The notes under the pieces: model-generated
The model's database searches: none
Told to the model about the DNA's origin: nothing
The model's input: only the letters and a program-made list of their open reading frames with translations
Program-made: the position numbers and the translations under genes
DNA from: Halicephalobus mephisto
Lineage: Eukaryota > Nematoda > Chromadorea > Rhabditida > Panagrolaimidae
Reading direction: 5' to 3'
DNA length: 64,000 bases
NCBI GenBank assembly: GCA_009193035.1
Contig: SWDT01000223.1
Coordinates: 167,482 to 231,481, forward strand
Shown here: positions 11,779 through 22,407 of the stretch, piece by piece
Layout of the letters: every line of letters begins with the position of its first letter
Numbering within the stretch: position 1 is the stretch's first letter

Positions 11779-12021
11779 ATGCGGTTCCGGTCTTTGCTAT
11801 TGCTGTTCCCTTCACCTCAATCATTGTCGGCTGGGACGGGATTCAGACAGTCTTTGAATTCAACTTTAAGTACCTTACATCCAATAAATCCTACTTCATT
11901 GTCAAAATTTGGAAATGATGACACCTATGGAAGCGTTAATATCAACCATATCAGAGTCACTGGATAGGAGTATGTCAATGAGCCATGTGATATCAATATG
12001 AATCAAAACTGATGCTCTTGA
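11779..12021 (+). pseudogene. GH25 lysozyme pseudogene with large internal deletion
   Basis: The start (ATGCGGTTCC...) and signal-peptide region align with the gene at 10791, and GGCTGGGACGGGATTCAGAC retains the WDGIQ region, but reading frames shift repeatedly. After a GGATAGGAGTATGTCAA segment the sequence jumps to the last ~40 bp of the gene (CCATGTGATATCAATATGAA...CTCTTGA). The net loss is about 400 bp, including the whole DxE active-site region. It cannot encode an enzyme. Confidence 0.85.
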
Positions 12022-12351
12022 ATTCTACAACAATCACACTCTCGTAAAAATAATAAAAGTATTTTTCACAAGATCATCTTGATAACAGTTATAACAACCA
12101 TTGCAAAACTTCTAAGGATTTGGCTTTCAGGTAGTGGTTTCAAACAATTCTAGATTTTCAAAGGTTTTAAAATTTTCTACAAGATTTTGGGATAATTGCT
12201 GAGATTCTGAAAGGTTAAATGGAATTTTATATAATTCCAGACATTCTCGTTGATTTTTAACAAGGTTTCAAAACTATGACTGCATTCTGGGAAATTCTAA
12301 TATTAATTAAAAAAACCACTTTGGCTTAAAATCACAATGAGATTAATCTCT
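12022..12351. other. Gap between lysozyme pseudogenes
   Basis: AT-rich spacer. It begins with an AATAAAAG-like signal shortly after the pseudogene end, a leftover 3' end, and shows nothing else of note. Confidence 0.4.
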
Positions 12352-12456
12352 GCATACTTATAACATCCGGGATGGTTCCCTGATTATTTGATAAAGAAAT
12401 ATTTTGATGTCTAATCATGGCTACAGTGAACTTAACAGTCTTTTATTGATAACAGG
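12352..12456 (+). promoter_or_regulatory. Duplicated lysozyme promoter block, copy 2
   Basis: ATAACATCCGGGATGGTTCC, TTGATAA, CTAATCATGGCTACAGTG and TTGATAACAGG appear in the shared order, upstream of the pseudogene at 12501. Confidence 0.6.
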
Positions 12457-12500
12457 AACTTCAACAAAGACTACGCTGTGTAGATCTTTTTTGTGTCAAG

Positions 12501-13135
12501 ATGCAATTCTTTTTATTGCTTCTCGTTGATTTTCCTTTCATCTTAGTCACTACTGGTTGAAACGGGATCCAGACCGTTTCTACAGCTGACTTCGTAAACC
12601 TCACTGAAAATGGGTACTACTTTTTCATTATGAGGGTCTACAGACACAATGATAGATGTAATACTATGAGAAGGTAGAATATCAAAAGTTCCCAAACTAC
12701 TGAATAAGAGTACATTGACGGATACATTTCCTCGTGTTTAAAATTTACTTGTTCCACTACTAAAAGTCAAGTCTTCCATACAGTCAATGAATTCAAAATC
12801 AAGATATCTAAGTTTGGAATATTCTGGCTTGATATTGAAATTCCTGAATGACTGACAAGCAACATTCATGATAGAACTTTCATTGAAAATACGATGACAG
12901 AGTTAGAAGATCTAGGTATAAATTACAACACTTACACTAATAACTACATGCGAGAAGCTATTGTCGAATTTGATTGAAACTTCTCATAGATAATTATGGT
13001 GAACTGACCAAAACGGACATCAAGATTTTACTGGATTGAAAGACTGGTGGATGAATCGAATCAACCCTTTGTCAATATTCCGGATCTGTCAATGAATTAT
13101 GTGAAGTCAACATGGACCGCAACTGGCACTCTTGA
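12501..13135 (+). pseudogene. GH25 lysozyme pseudogene, full length, many stops
   Basis: Alignable from ATGCAATTC through the terminal AACTGGCACTCTTGA, close to the length of the intact genes. The WDG tryptophan of the conserved N-terminal motif is replaced by TGA (GGTTGAAACGGGATCC), further nonsense changes follow (for example TGAATAAGAG and TGACTGACAAG), and small indels break the frame. The block GGAATATTCTGGCTTGATAT still shows the LWLDIE region. It is older decay than the copy at 15613. Confidence 0.85.
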
Positions 13136-13582
13136 ATCTTTTTTATCTTTTAATAACTATGATATAGTAAAAACTTGAATTGAGTATTATTACGAAATGA
13201 TTTTAAAAAGCATATCAAATACCCTTTAAATCTCTTAACATTTGTAGTTTTAGATAATGTTTTAAAGTTTTCCACGGAACTGAGAAAGATTCTTCAATTA
13301 ATAAATCTATTGTTTACAATTATAGTCGCGTAAATCACCTTATATAGATAATCTTCGATGAACTTCATTGATCAGCGAAGTGCAGTGAAATTACGAATAT
13401 TTGATTACGATTAACTATTTTTACGTCAAAATGTGAAAAACGGTGCTAAATTCCTTCTTATTTATTAGCATATTTCATTTTTTCGTTACTTATTTGTAAA
13501 CTGTAGACATCTGTGTAAATCGTAGACATTTGTGTAAACCGCAGACATCTGTGTAATTAATACTGTTTTTCGATAGAGTTCC
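13136..13582. other. Upstream region of lysozyme gene 13622
   Basis: This gap lacks the duplicated promoter block that precedes five of the seven units. It contains three short imperfect tandem copies of TGTAGACATCTGTGTAAA (13501-13560) close to the TATA box, and a TGATCAGCGAAGTGCAGTG stretch near 13369. Confidence 0.5.
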
Positions 13583-13590
13583 TATAAAAA
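13583..13590 (+). promoter_or_regulatory. TATA box of lysozyme gene 13622
   Basis: TATAAAAA lies 39 bp before the ATG at 13622, the same spacing as at the other intact lysozyme genes. Confidence 0.65.
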
Positions 13591-13621
13591 GAATGTAGTA
13601 CTAGCGATATAGCGCATTATA

Positions 13622-14263
13622 ATGCGTTTTTTCTTAATCTTCGTTGTTGCTCTTCCACTAGTTTCCGCCACAATTGGCTGGGATGGGATTCAGGCCGTCT
13701 CTAAATCCAAATTCGAGTGCCTGAAGAAGCATGGCTATAAATTCTTCATTGCCAGAGTCTACAGATCCATTGGAGCGTACGATGCCACTGGGATTCAGAA
13801 TATCAAAAACGCCCGAGCTGCTGGGGTGAAATATGTCGATGGATATATCTTTCCTTGTTTGAAGTCCTCTTGCCCCTCCGCCAAGACTCAGATCAAGAAT
13901 GTTGTTGAGAAACTCCGTGCTGAGAAAGCTAAATTCGGGATGCTGTGGCTCGATATTGAACGACATCAATGGCCAAGCAGCAAAACAAACAACAGGAAAT
14001 TCATCAAAGACATGATGGATCAACTGGCAGCTATGAACGTCAACTACGGTATCTACACCAACTACAACAACTGGAAGGAAATTGTCGGAGCTGATTGGAC
14101 CGGAGCTTCTCATAGACCACTATGGTGGGCTGCCTACAACGGACATCAAGACTACACTGGATTCAAGCCGTTTGGAGGATGGAGTAAGCCAAGTATCCAT
14201 CAGTATTCTGGATCCGTCAACGGACCATGCGGAGTCAACATGGACCAGAACTGGTATCCTTAA
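13622..14263 (+). CDS. GH25 lysozyme, 213 aa, intact
   Basis: Secreted GH25 lysozyme, single exon. The signal peptide ends near residue 16 (LVSA|T). Active-site acids are Asp21 in IGWDGIQ and Asp111/Glu113 in LWLDIE. Compared with the gene at 10791, the N-terminal two thirds differ at many positions and are more basic (Lys-rich helices such as KNVVEKLRAEKAKFG). The last ~200 bp are nearly identical in DNA, including a run of about 65 identical bases through the region coding SIHQYSG...QNWYP. That unevenness suggests gene conversion or unequal crossing-over between the two. It does not have the duplicated promoter block. Confidence 0.95.
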   Translation: MRFFLIFVVALPLVSATIGWDGIQAVSKSKFECLKKHGYKFFIARVYRSIGAYDATGIQNIKNARAAGVKYVDGYIFPCLKSSCPSAKTQIKNVVEKLRAEKAKFGMLWLDIERHQWPSSKTNNRKFIKDMMDQLAAMNVNYGIYTNYNNWKEIVGADWTGASHRPLWWAAYNGHQDYTGFKPFGGWSKPSIHQYSGSVNGPCGVNMDQNWYP

Positions 14264-14473
14264 ATATTTTGCTTACATATGAAATTATGGTTATGAGGTG
14301 AATATTTGGGATTTGTACATCTATGAAATTGCTTTAAAAACAACTAATAATTATTTGGAAATTTTCCGAAACTTGCAGTTTATATAATAATTACAAGTGG
14401 TTTTATTGTAATTTAAAAGTTTGTATCAATAATAAATAAGACTTGCTTTATATTTAGAATAAATAAGTTGTAT

Positions 14474-14579
14474 CACATGAATAACATCCGGAAAAACAAA
14501 GTTATTTGATAGCTACTAAGGATCCTGATGTGCGATCAAAAATATAGTAGTCGTGACGTCCTTGTTTCGATAACAAGCA
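14474..14579 (+). promoter_or_regulatory. Duplicated lysozyme promoter block, copy 3
   Basis: ATAACATCCGG, TTTGATAG, GTGCGATCAAAA and TTCGATAACAAG keep the shared order but are more diverged. It stands before the pseudogene at 14622. Confidence 0.55.
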
Positions 14580-14621
14580 GATGAAGTAAAAAGGCAATGT
14601 TTAGACTTGAATTAGATCAGG

Positions 14622-15237
14622 ATAAAGTTAGTTTTTTTGTTATTTTTCCCCTTGCCTCAGCTGGTATCGGCTAAGATGGAATTCAAGCAGTTATTGAAGC
14701 TAGTTTTGAGTATCTTTGAAACAATTGTAACAAATTCTTCATTGCTCGGGTTTGGACATTTTCTGAAAATTACAGTACTACTGGAATCGCTAACATCAAG
14801 CATGGTCGAGCTGCTGGACGAATTAATGCCGACGAATATACCTTCCTTGCTTAAAATCTAGTTATGCCACTTCTAAAGAAGTTAAGATTATTGTCCATCG
14901 ACTCCATAATGATAGAGCCAAGTTCAACAGGATCTGGTTGGAAGTCGAATGATACAAATGGCCATCTAGCAAGACTCACAACAGAGAATTTATCAAACAC
15001 ATGATGAAGTAGCTGGAATCGATGACCGCTAACTGCAATATCTACATCAACTATAACAACTGGGAAACCATCGTGAGAGTTTCTTATAGATCACTATGAT
15101 GGGCTGATTAAAATGGACATCAAGATTACATTCAATTTAGGGCATTCGACGAATGGAGTAAGCCGATCATTCACCAATGTGAGTGAAATATTGCTAGATC
15201 ACATTTAATTAAGATGAATAGGAACTGGCGTGCTTCA
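14622..15237 (+). pseudogene. GH25 lysozyme pseudogene, start codon lost
   Basis: Homology begins at ATAAAGTTAG, where the expected ATG is ATA, and runs to AACTGGCGTGCTTCA, where the stop is lost. The conserved WDG codon is changed to TAAGATGG. Frameshifts and several stops follow, and the LDIE region reads TTGGAAGTCGAATGA. Open frames inside (14637-14861) are out of the ancestral frame. Confidence 0.82.
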
Positions 15238-15461
15238 ATACGATCTTCAATTGTGAAACAATCAAGTTATAATAAAAACTTGAAGGAAAATTGTTTAAAG
15301 TTCCTTCGAAATCTGCCAATTAGATAATGAGGAAACGCATTCTCATTTATATATGAATTCATAATTATTATCTATTTTACTTATTTTTAATCTGATCTTA
15401 ACAATATGATAATTCTAACTTGTTGAAGTGCTTAATTTTGATCGATTCTCCCCAACAACAG

Positions 15462-15567
15462 CTTATAAATAACATTCAGAAAAGCATTTTGATTTTCTGA
15501 TAATACTCAACCATATTAATGTTTAGTAGCGACTACATTGTCCTTGATGTTTCTCTGTTGATAACAG
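15462..15567 (+). promoter_or_regulatory. Duplicated lysozyme promoter block, copy 4
   Basis: TATAAATAACATTCAGA, CTGATAATA, GCGACTACATTG and TTGATAACAGAG in the shared order, just before the pseudogene at 15613. Confidence 0.6.
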
Positions 15568-15612
15568 AGGACTCTCTTGCAAAGCAGACCTTTAGACTTT
15601 TATTGTGATATA

Positions 15613-16254
15613 ATGCACTTGCTTTTATTTCTTCTTCTTATGCTTCCTCTTTCATCAGCCATTATTGGTTGGGATGGATTCCAAGCAGTTTCTCAATCCG
15701 GATTCAAATGTCTTTGGGAAAACGGTTACCGCTTCTTCATTGCAAGAGTCTACAGATCCATTGGAGCATACGATACTATAGGAATTCAAAACATCATAAA
15801 TGCTCGTGCTGCTTGATGGAAGGATGTGGATGGATATATTTTTCCATGTGTGAAATCGACTTGCCCTTTTGCTAAGGAGCAAGTTTCAGGCATTGTTAAT
15901 GAGCTTAATTCTAAGGGAGTCAAGTTTGGAATGCTTTGGCTTGACACTGAGATTTTTGAGTGGCCTGCAAACAAAATCCATAATAGAAATTTCATCTAGA
16001 GTATGATGGATGAAATAGAAACTCTAAATATCAACTATGGTGTCTACACTGATCGTACTTTTTGGAATACTATCGTTGAAGCTGATTGGACCGTGGTTTC
16101 TAGCAGACCATTGTGGTAGCCTCAATAGAGTGGACATCAAAATTACACTGGATTTAGTAAATTCAGTGGATGGACTACACCAAGCATTCATCAGTATTCT
16201 GGGCCCATCAACGGACTATGTGGAATCAACATGGATCAGAATTGGTACTCTTAA
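15613..16254 (+). pseudogene. GH25 lysozyme pseudogene: full frame, four nonsense codons
   Basis: From the ATG at 15613 to TAA at 16252 the frame is kept for 642 bp (214 codons) with no indels, exactly the length of an intact family member. It is interrupted by TGA at 15814 and TAG at 15997, 16117 and 16126. The signal peptide (LPLSSA), IGWDGFQAVS and LWLDTE (DxE kept) are all readable. It is most like the gene at 16602. This is a young pseudogene. Stop-codon readthrough is possible in principle but four stops make it unlikely. Confidence 0.85.
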
Positions 16255-16448
16255 ATACTTTTAACCATGTGCAATTACACTGTTGTAAAAATTAGAAATA
16301 TGGGTAATTATGTAGCCATATGCACAGGTTTACAGAATTGTCTATAACTTTCTAGAATCATAAATAGTTTTAAATGTTATTATACAATTATGAAAATGTT
16401 TAATATTAAATAATAAAATATACTTATAAGCTTGATGAATCAATCACC

Positions 16449-16560
16449 CCATATAAGTAACATCCAAAAAAGCTCTTTAATGACTTGATAATAGTCAAGA
16501 ATATTGATGCTTGATCAAGGCTACATTGCTGCTTACGCATTTTCCTTGATATTGAAGGAC
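16449..16560 (+). promoter_or_regulatory. Duplicated lysozyme promoter block, copy 5
   Basis: CATATAAGTAACATCC, CTTGATAATAG, TTGATCAAGG, GCTACATTG and CCTTGATATTG. The distal TGATAA is kept, but the proximal one is changed to TGATAT. This is the only copy upstream of an intact gene. An AATAAAAA TATA-like element at 16563 lies 39 bp before the ATG. Confidence 0.62.
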
Positions 16561-16601
16561 TCAATAAAAAGAATGGAATTGTATAGCTGTATTCTGTCAG
16601 A

Positions 16602-17240
16602 ATGCAGCTCTTTTCATTGCTTCTCATTATTCCCTTTACATCGGCTTACGTTGGATGGGATGGGATCCAGGCCGTTTCAGTATCCGGCTTTCAATGTCTC
16701 TGGAACAATGGCTATCATTTTTTTGTTGCTAGAGTTTTCCGAGCTACTGGAGCCTATGATACCACCGGAATACAGAACATCATAAATGCTCGAGCTGCCG
16801 GATGGAAGGACGTTGATGGATACATTTTCCCATGCTTGAAAACTACTTGTCCTTCTGCTAAAACACAGATCGCCAATACTGTCAACGAACTGCACTCCAA
16901 AGGAGCCAAATTCGGAATGCTTTGGCTCGATATTGAGATTCTCGAGTGGCCTACAGACAAGACTCACAATCAGCAGTTTATCACTGAAATGATGCAGGAA
17001 TTAGAGGCTCTGGGTATCAATTACGGTATTTATACCAATAACTACATGTGGGAAACCATCGTCGGACTTGATTGGACCGGAGCTTCTCACAGACCACTAT
17101 GGTGGGCCGATTACAACGGACGTCAAGATTTCACTGGATTCAAAGCGTTTGGAGGATGGAGCGTCCCTACTATCCACCAATATGCAGGAGATGTCGCCGG
17201 ACCCTGTAACGTTAACCTGGATAAGAGTTGGTATCCTTGA
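16602..17240 (+). CDS. GH25 lysozyme, 212 aa, intact
   Basis: Secreted GH25 lysozyme, single exon, the last of the row. The signal peptide ends near residue 15 (PFTSA|Y). Active-site acids are Asp20 (VGWDGIQ) and Asp110/Glu112 (LWLDIE). It groups with the pseudogene at 15613 (shared NIINARAA and EWP(T/A)(D/N)K features) rather than with the genes at 10791 and 13622, so two sublineages are interleaved in the cluster. The C-terminus ends NLDKSWYP. It uses the duplicated TGATAA promoter block at 16449. Confidence 0.95.
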   Translation: MQLFSLLLIIPFTSAYVGWDGIQAVSVSGFQCLWNNGYHFFVARVFRATGAYDTTGIQNIINARAAGWKDVDGYIFPCLKTTCPSAKTQIANTVNELHSKGAKFGMLWLDIEILEWPTDKTHNQQFITEMMQELEALGINYGIYTNNYMWETIVGLDWTGASHRPLWWADYNGRQDFTGFKAFGGWSVPTIHQYAGDVAGPCNVNLDKSWYP

Positions 17241-18313
17241 AAAGATTTCTGTTAAAAAGTATGAATACCAATCGAGTGAAATAAAGATAAAATTTCAGTG
17301 ATAATATTTTGTATCAAATATGAATTTGCTTGAAGAAACTCTCAGTATTCTTCAGTATTAAATCATAAACCATCTTTTTGACACTGTAATGATAAAACTG
17401 TGATTAATGAAGTAGATCCGTTTTTATATAAAAAGTTGATAGAAAATATGGATAACTGAGGAGAAAAATGGTAAAAATTTAAAAAAGTATTAACGTATTT
17501 TTGTTTTTATTTCACAATTTTACCAGAGAAGAAGGGTTCTTATGTTACATAATTTCTGATCAAGTTTATTATAAAAGCTTATCCGTTGCATTCCAATACG
17601 ATTCTTCTTGCATTAACAAGAAATATATCGTTACTGAACGGTAATTAGACCGGAGAAATTTTGTTCAGATGACATAAACAATATGACACCTCGTGATAAT
17701 TTTGATTTTTTTTCGGTTATCATTGTTATGACGTTTTTGTTATCTTTGAAGTTTTCCCAAAAGATGGGGAAAGCGCCTTAGAAATCATAACAAGCAAATT
17801 TGGGTAAATCCAAACAGATCTATAAAGAGAATACAGATGATTCACTTTCCACATCCTCCGAGAACTCTATTTCAGTAAGAATTGAATATATAAAAGGATC
17901 TTCGTTGAAACAATTTTTATGATTTTAAACGTTGAAGAAAATTTAAACAATGTAAAAAAGTAATTTATATTCAGAATGAATATCAAGGTGCTTTACTACT
18001 AATCTTATAAAATATAACTATCAGTTGTACTTTTATTCCAAACAATAAAACTCCGTTTTTGTCATCATATTTGGACGGAACCCCTCGGCAATCCTATATT
18101 CTACTTCCTTTTGATTTCTCGTAATCAGACAAGCAGCCTCTGAGTGCGGTTATATAAGAAAACTGATAAAAATACGGCTGGTTGTTTCTCGACCTCTAAT
18201 CGGGAAATAAATCTCATCATTGAGCCAACTTTGAAGTTTTTCCTCTTCCCCATTAACTTCACAATATAGCAATTTACCGTAATAATAGTTTTATTTTTTA
18301 CTAGATTGCGAAA
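17241..18313. other. Intergenic region, nothing recognised
   Basis: AT-rich DNA between the last lysozyme and the copper-transporter gene. Open frames on the minus strand at 18125-18475 overlap the transporter and have no recognisable product. TTTTTACTAG at 18295-18304, 9 bp before the transporter ATG, could be a trans-splice acceptor; this is uncertain. Confidence 0.4.
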
Positions 18314-18743
18314 ATGATGAAAACACACTTCTACTTCGGGACTGAGGTGACAATTTTGTTCGATTTTTGGAAAGTGAATTCTACTGCAGGTTTGTATAGT
18401 TCCCTTCCTTTCGTAATTATTCATTTCAGGAATCATCTGGAGTTCAATAATTATATTATTCATGTGCTTTGTCAACGAAGGAATCGGAACTATTCGAATG
18501 TACCTTAGAACGGACTCACATTCGACAAACCATCAACAATCGAAGCCGTCCAGAAACAGACAATTAACCTTGAAGATGATCGTCAACAGTCTTCTCCACA
18601 TAGTCCAATTGGGGCTTGGATACTCCTTGATGATGATCTTCATGACATTCAATGTCTGGCTTGGCATTGCTACCATAGCCGGAGAAGTTATTGCTAATTT
18701 ATTTTTTAAATTCTTGGATATAAGACCGAATAACGGGATTTAA
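18314..18743 (+). CDS. CTR-type copper transporter, 129 aa, two exons
   Basis: High-affinity copper(I) uptake channel family, which works as a trimer in the plasma or vesicle membrane. Exons 18314-18389 and 18430-18743 (40-bp intron) join phase 1 to give 129 aa. The N-terminus HFYFGTEVTILFDFW is the family signature before TM1 (about 26-42). TM2 carries the copper-gating MxxxM motif (Met93/Met97 in SLMMIFMTFNVW). TM3 is GIATIAGEVIANLFF, where the usual GxxxG is weakened. The Met-rich extracellular tail is very short and the loop between TM1 and TM2 is about 25 residues. It is a small member of the family. The minus-strand frame covering it is a shadow. Confidence 0.87.
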
Positions 18744-20003
18744 GAAACTAATTGCCAGCGTTTTCATTGTTAAAAATGATTCCTGAATATTGATTTTTAC
18801 AATTCTACATATCATTGATAGAAAACAGGACTGAAAAGTCTATCAAAAATGGTCACTTCGTTTCACTAAAAAAATAAAAATTGGCAAAGTGAAATGTGTC
18901 TAATTTTAAATACGGTACAAAAATCGTTAATAAAAATAATTTTGAATTTAATTGATTGGATGTCAAAATATAAACAATCATTATTCTTCGAAAATTTTTG
19001 ACATGAAATTTCGAAAATTATCTCAACACAAGTTTTCAGAATTTTGTGCTTAAAACCAAAATTGAATTTTAAGTTTATGTAATTCCACAAAATTCAAAAT
19101 CATATTAGTGTAAATTCAAAAATGATAAAAAATCTGAAAAAAATTATTTTAACACGAATTTCTAAAATTTCTTAACTAAGACCAAAAATTGCAAAGTTTA
19201 ATAAATATATACTATTTAAAATTTCTAAAATTACTCATTAAATTGTAAAAATTCGAAATTTGTAAAATATTTTGTAATTTTATCTATCAAATATGAATAA
19301 TTAAAATTTTCAGGATTTATTATTTTTTATTTGGAAAAAATTTTAGTTTAATTCACGTGGCAAAAAATAAATTCCGTAGTTTCATTGCCGTAATTGAATA
19401 GAATTTACCAAATTTCGAAAGCGATTAAATTAAAATTAATACTATAATTTATTTATTTAGAAAACTTTGATCTCTGATTGAATTTAAACTTTTTAAATAA
19501 AAACAAAAAATAAACATTTATTACGGTGAGTAATTTTTTCAAATTTGTAATTTCAAAAAAATGACATTTGAAATTTGTGCTCTAGAATTAAAAAAGATAA
19601 AATATTGAATTTGTTTCAACAACTGAAGTTCGTTACGTTTTTAATGCTTAGATTTTTCAACAAATAAACCAACTCGTTTTTGGAAAACTATTTTATTTTT
19701 AGTTATAATTTTTTAAAATATTTATTAATATATTAATATACAATCATTAACTCTTGAAGGTGAGTAATTTTTAATATCTTTTATATGACTTGAATCTAAA
19801 AGTTCCTAAATTCATTCAGTCAGAATTTTGTTTCAACAAATTAATTACGAAATTTTGTAAGATACGAAACAATTGCTCCGTAAAATCGAAATTATTACAT
19901 GGACTATTTTAGTTTCTAAACATATCTAAAAATATGGGTTGAAACAAGTTCGTGGGAACGTTTATTTTTAATTTTTATCACAATATGACTTTACTCTTTA
20001 GTC
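18744..20003. other. Intergenic AT-rich region
   Basis: No gene supported. Highly A/T-rich, with TTGAAATTT or AAAATTTC-type repeats. At 19850-19975 it includes a copy of the intron-associated dispersed repeat. The small minus-strand frame at 18866-19090 is low-complexity. Confidence 0.45.
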
Positions 20004-21096
20004 ATGGATAACCCTTCAAATGAATTTCTTCTAAGAATTTTCGGAAGTATCCACTTCATCGTGGCTTTAATGGCCTTGTATTTTGAAATCTGCGTTCTTA
20101 TTGCTGTCTTCAAAGTGACATCAAAAAGTGAACAGTTTTTATTAGTGTTTAGTCAGGTAGGTCCTAGATGTAACTGGATTTACTATGGGATTTGTTGTGT
20201 TTAGAATGTTGCTGAAATTTTGACGACATCTCAGTTAGTCTGGCTTTCTGTTGAAGTCATTGTTCAGAAGACTACAGGTCTTCCACATAAAGTGGAATCT
20301 GCCATTCTCGGAGCTTCAAAATATCCAGAAGCCTTGCATTATATCCTCATAGCCATCAACAGATCTCATTCGATAGTATTTCCTCTTGTTCAACATGAAT
20401 TCTGGTCCAAAAGGTAATTAAAAAAGATTACAGTAATCCAAGGTAATTTTAGAAACCTGTTACTCTTCGCAGCTAGTACTTGGGTATTAGGATGGAGTAT
20501 TGACTACCTCATAACCTACGGGATTCCTTCAGATGATCTGGCGAATTTTGGTCATGATATCCTCAATGTGGAATTCGGCAGAATAGACAGAACAAAATTC
20601 GGTGCCGACGATATTCTCCACGCTAATCTCATCCTATATTTAACTATTATGGGGATCTGCATCATCGTCTATGCAATCGGCTTAAGTATTTTCTTCCGAA
20701 GAGTCTGGACCAGAAACCAAAGTCTGTAACAACTTTGAAAACAGTTAAATGTGTTAATTTCCAGGCTCACACACTTCACAACCAAGTGACGGAAACATCA
20801 GATTGAGGTTATTTATAATCTGCTTCACTAATTTCATTCCGTTTTCTGCCATGATTTTCTTCAACTACGTATCTCCTCCAAGGAATATTTTCGGAAGTTT
20901 CGTCAAAACATTATGCAACATCCTGAGTTCTGTCTGCAGTTCTATTTTGTTATTCATCTTTAGTTCATGGGTCCGAAAAACGATGCCTTGGCCGTTTATT
21001 AATCGCCTAAGGAACTCGAGTCCTTTACCAAGTGTTGTACCTCAATTAAAAAAAGATATCCATGTTGTGAATAAGGTTGAGCCACAAGTAACGTGA
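20004..21096 (+). CDS. Seven-TM chemoreceptor, Srx/Srg-like, four exons
   Basis: Nematode serpentine chemoreceptor, presumably in chemosensory neurons. Exons: 20004-20156, 20205-20413, 20453-about 20721 or 20725, and about 20765-21096. Several hydrophobic helices are clear (LRIFGSIHFIVALMALYF, NLLLFAASTWVLGW, LYLTIMGICIIVYAIGL, FIICFTNFIPFSAMIFF). ILIAINRSHSIVFPL matches the end-of-TM3 signature of Srx and related Srg-superfamily receptors. The exon 3/4 junction is unclear: donor GTAACA (20726) with acceptor TTCCAG gives a stop, while donor GTCTGT (20722) with TTCCAG, or GTAACA with the later CCAAG acceptor, stays open. The gene may therefore be intact or just decaying. Family name is inferred from this motif only. 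Confidence 0.75.
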
Positions 21097-22407
21097 CTGA
21101 GCTGCAAACTTACTGTAATTGCTAATGAGCTAGCGAAATCTACGGTCGTATGAATAACCTTTTGAAAACCATTAATCTCAAATTACTTTAAAAAAAGAAA
21201 TATTTTTTGTCCAAGAACATCAGAATAAATTCTTTTATCATTTCATTTAAAATTGTGCTTTGATTAATTTTTGCATTTTCAAAATCAGTGTGAATTGAAA
21301 CAATATATACCTAAAATAAGAACAAATAATTTTTTCAAAGTTACATCAGAATAAAAAAATTAAAAAATTCGTTCACGTGATTTCAAATGGAAAATGTGTC
21401 TATTTTTGAAACGATTCAAAATTAATTTTTTTCAAATGCTAAATTAACATGACGAAAAATAATAAATAAAAATAATTTTAATAAGAAACAAACTATAGAG
21501 ATAAAAAATTTTGTAATTTCAATACAGTTATATCCAAAAACATAAAATAATATTTTAATCGAGGAAAAGATAAATATTTAAAGAGAATTTTATTTTTATT
21601 TGATTCTAATTCGAATTTGTCGATTTTCGGTGAAGTTCATCGAAAAAATAAAAATTGCTTCAAGGTAATAATTGTACAAATTACATATTTTAGAATATGT
21701 ATTTTTCCATGATCTTTATTTTTTTTCGGACATATTTGTTTACAAGTGGCAATTTAAAGAAATCTTTAAAAAAACAGATATAGTATCATACATTATCTAG
21801 TTTTATACAATTTCGGCTGCTACTGTTTATGATTTTTCAAAAATCTATGAATAAATGAAAAACAAAATCTTTTTTAGAAACGTTGAGAAAATCAAATTCT
21901 AAAATTAGAATTGATTACGATTATTTTTAAAGAAATATTATCGAGTCAAAAGCAATATCCTGAGGCAATTATGTGTAATTTAGAAAACTTTCATCCAAGT
22001 ACTTTATAAATATAAAGTTCAGCTTTTTAAAACCTGATAACTTCCACTGCTACATTGGCAAAATCAATTTGATACTAATATTTTGAAATTTATCAATCAA
22101 TCATCTGTTACTTTTAGGGTTAATTTGATAAACATAAATAACGCAATATGTAAAAAATAAATTTGATTCTTGTTCTCCTATGACATAGTCCAAAGGTTTT
22201 TTTAGAAAATCAACCAAAAATTGGTCTCTAAGATAGTACTAGTTTGTGCTGAACCGAAACTACATCCGATATTGACAGGTATCACAATTTTTTAGCACAC
22301 GAAAGTCACTCGAAGATCACAAACACGACAAGATGATTGATGAGATGTGTGCTTCCATTTTGATATATAATAGATTTGACAATATTTTAGAAAATTAAAA
22401 TCTAATC
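21097..22407. other. Intergenic region before P450 cluster
   Basis: No gene supported on either strand. AT-rich and repetitive at low level. A TATATAAT-like stretch at about 22364-22371 lies about 40 bp before the first P450 ATG and is the likely TATA element. Confidence 0.45.
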
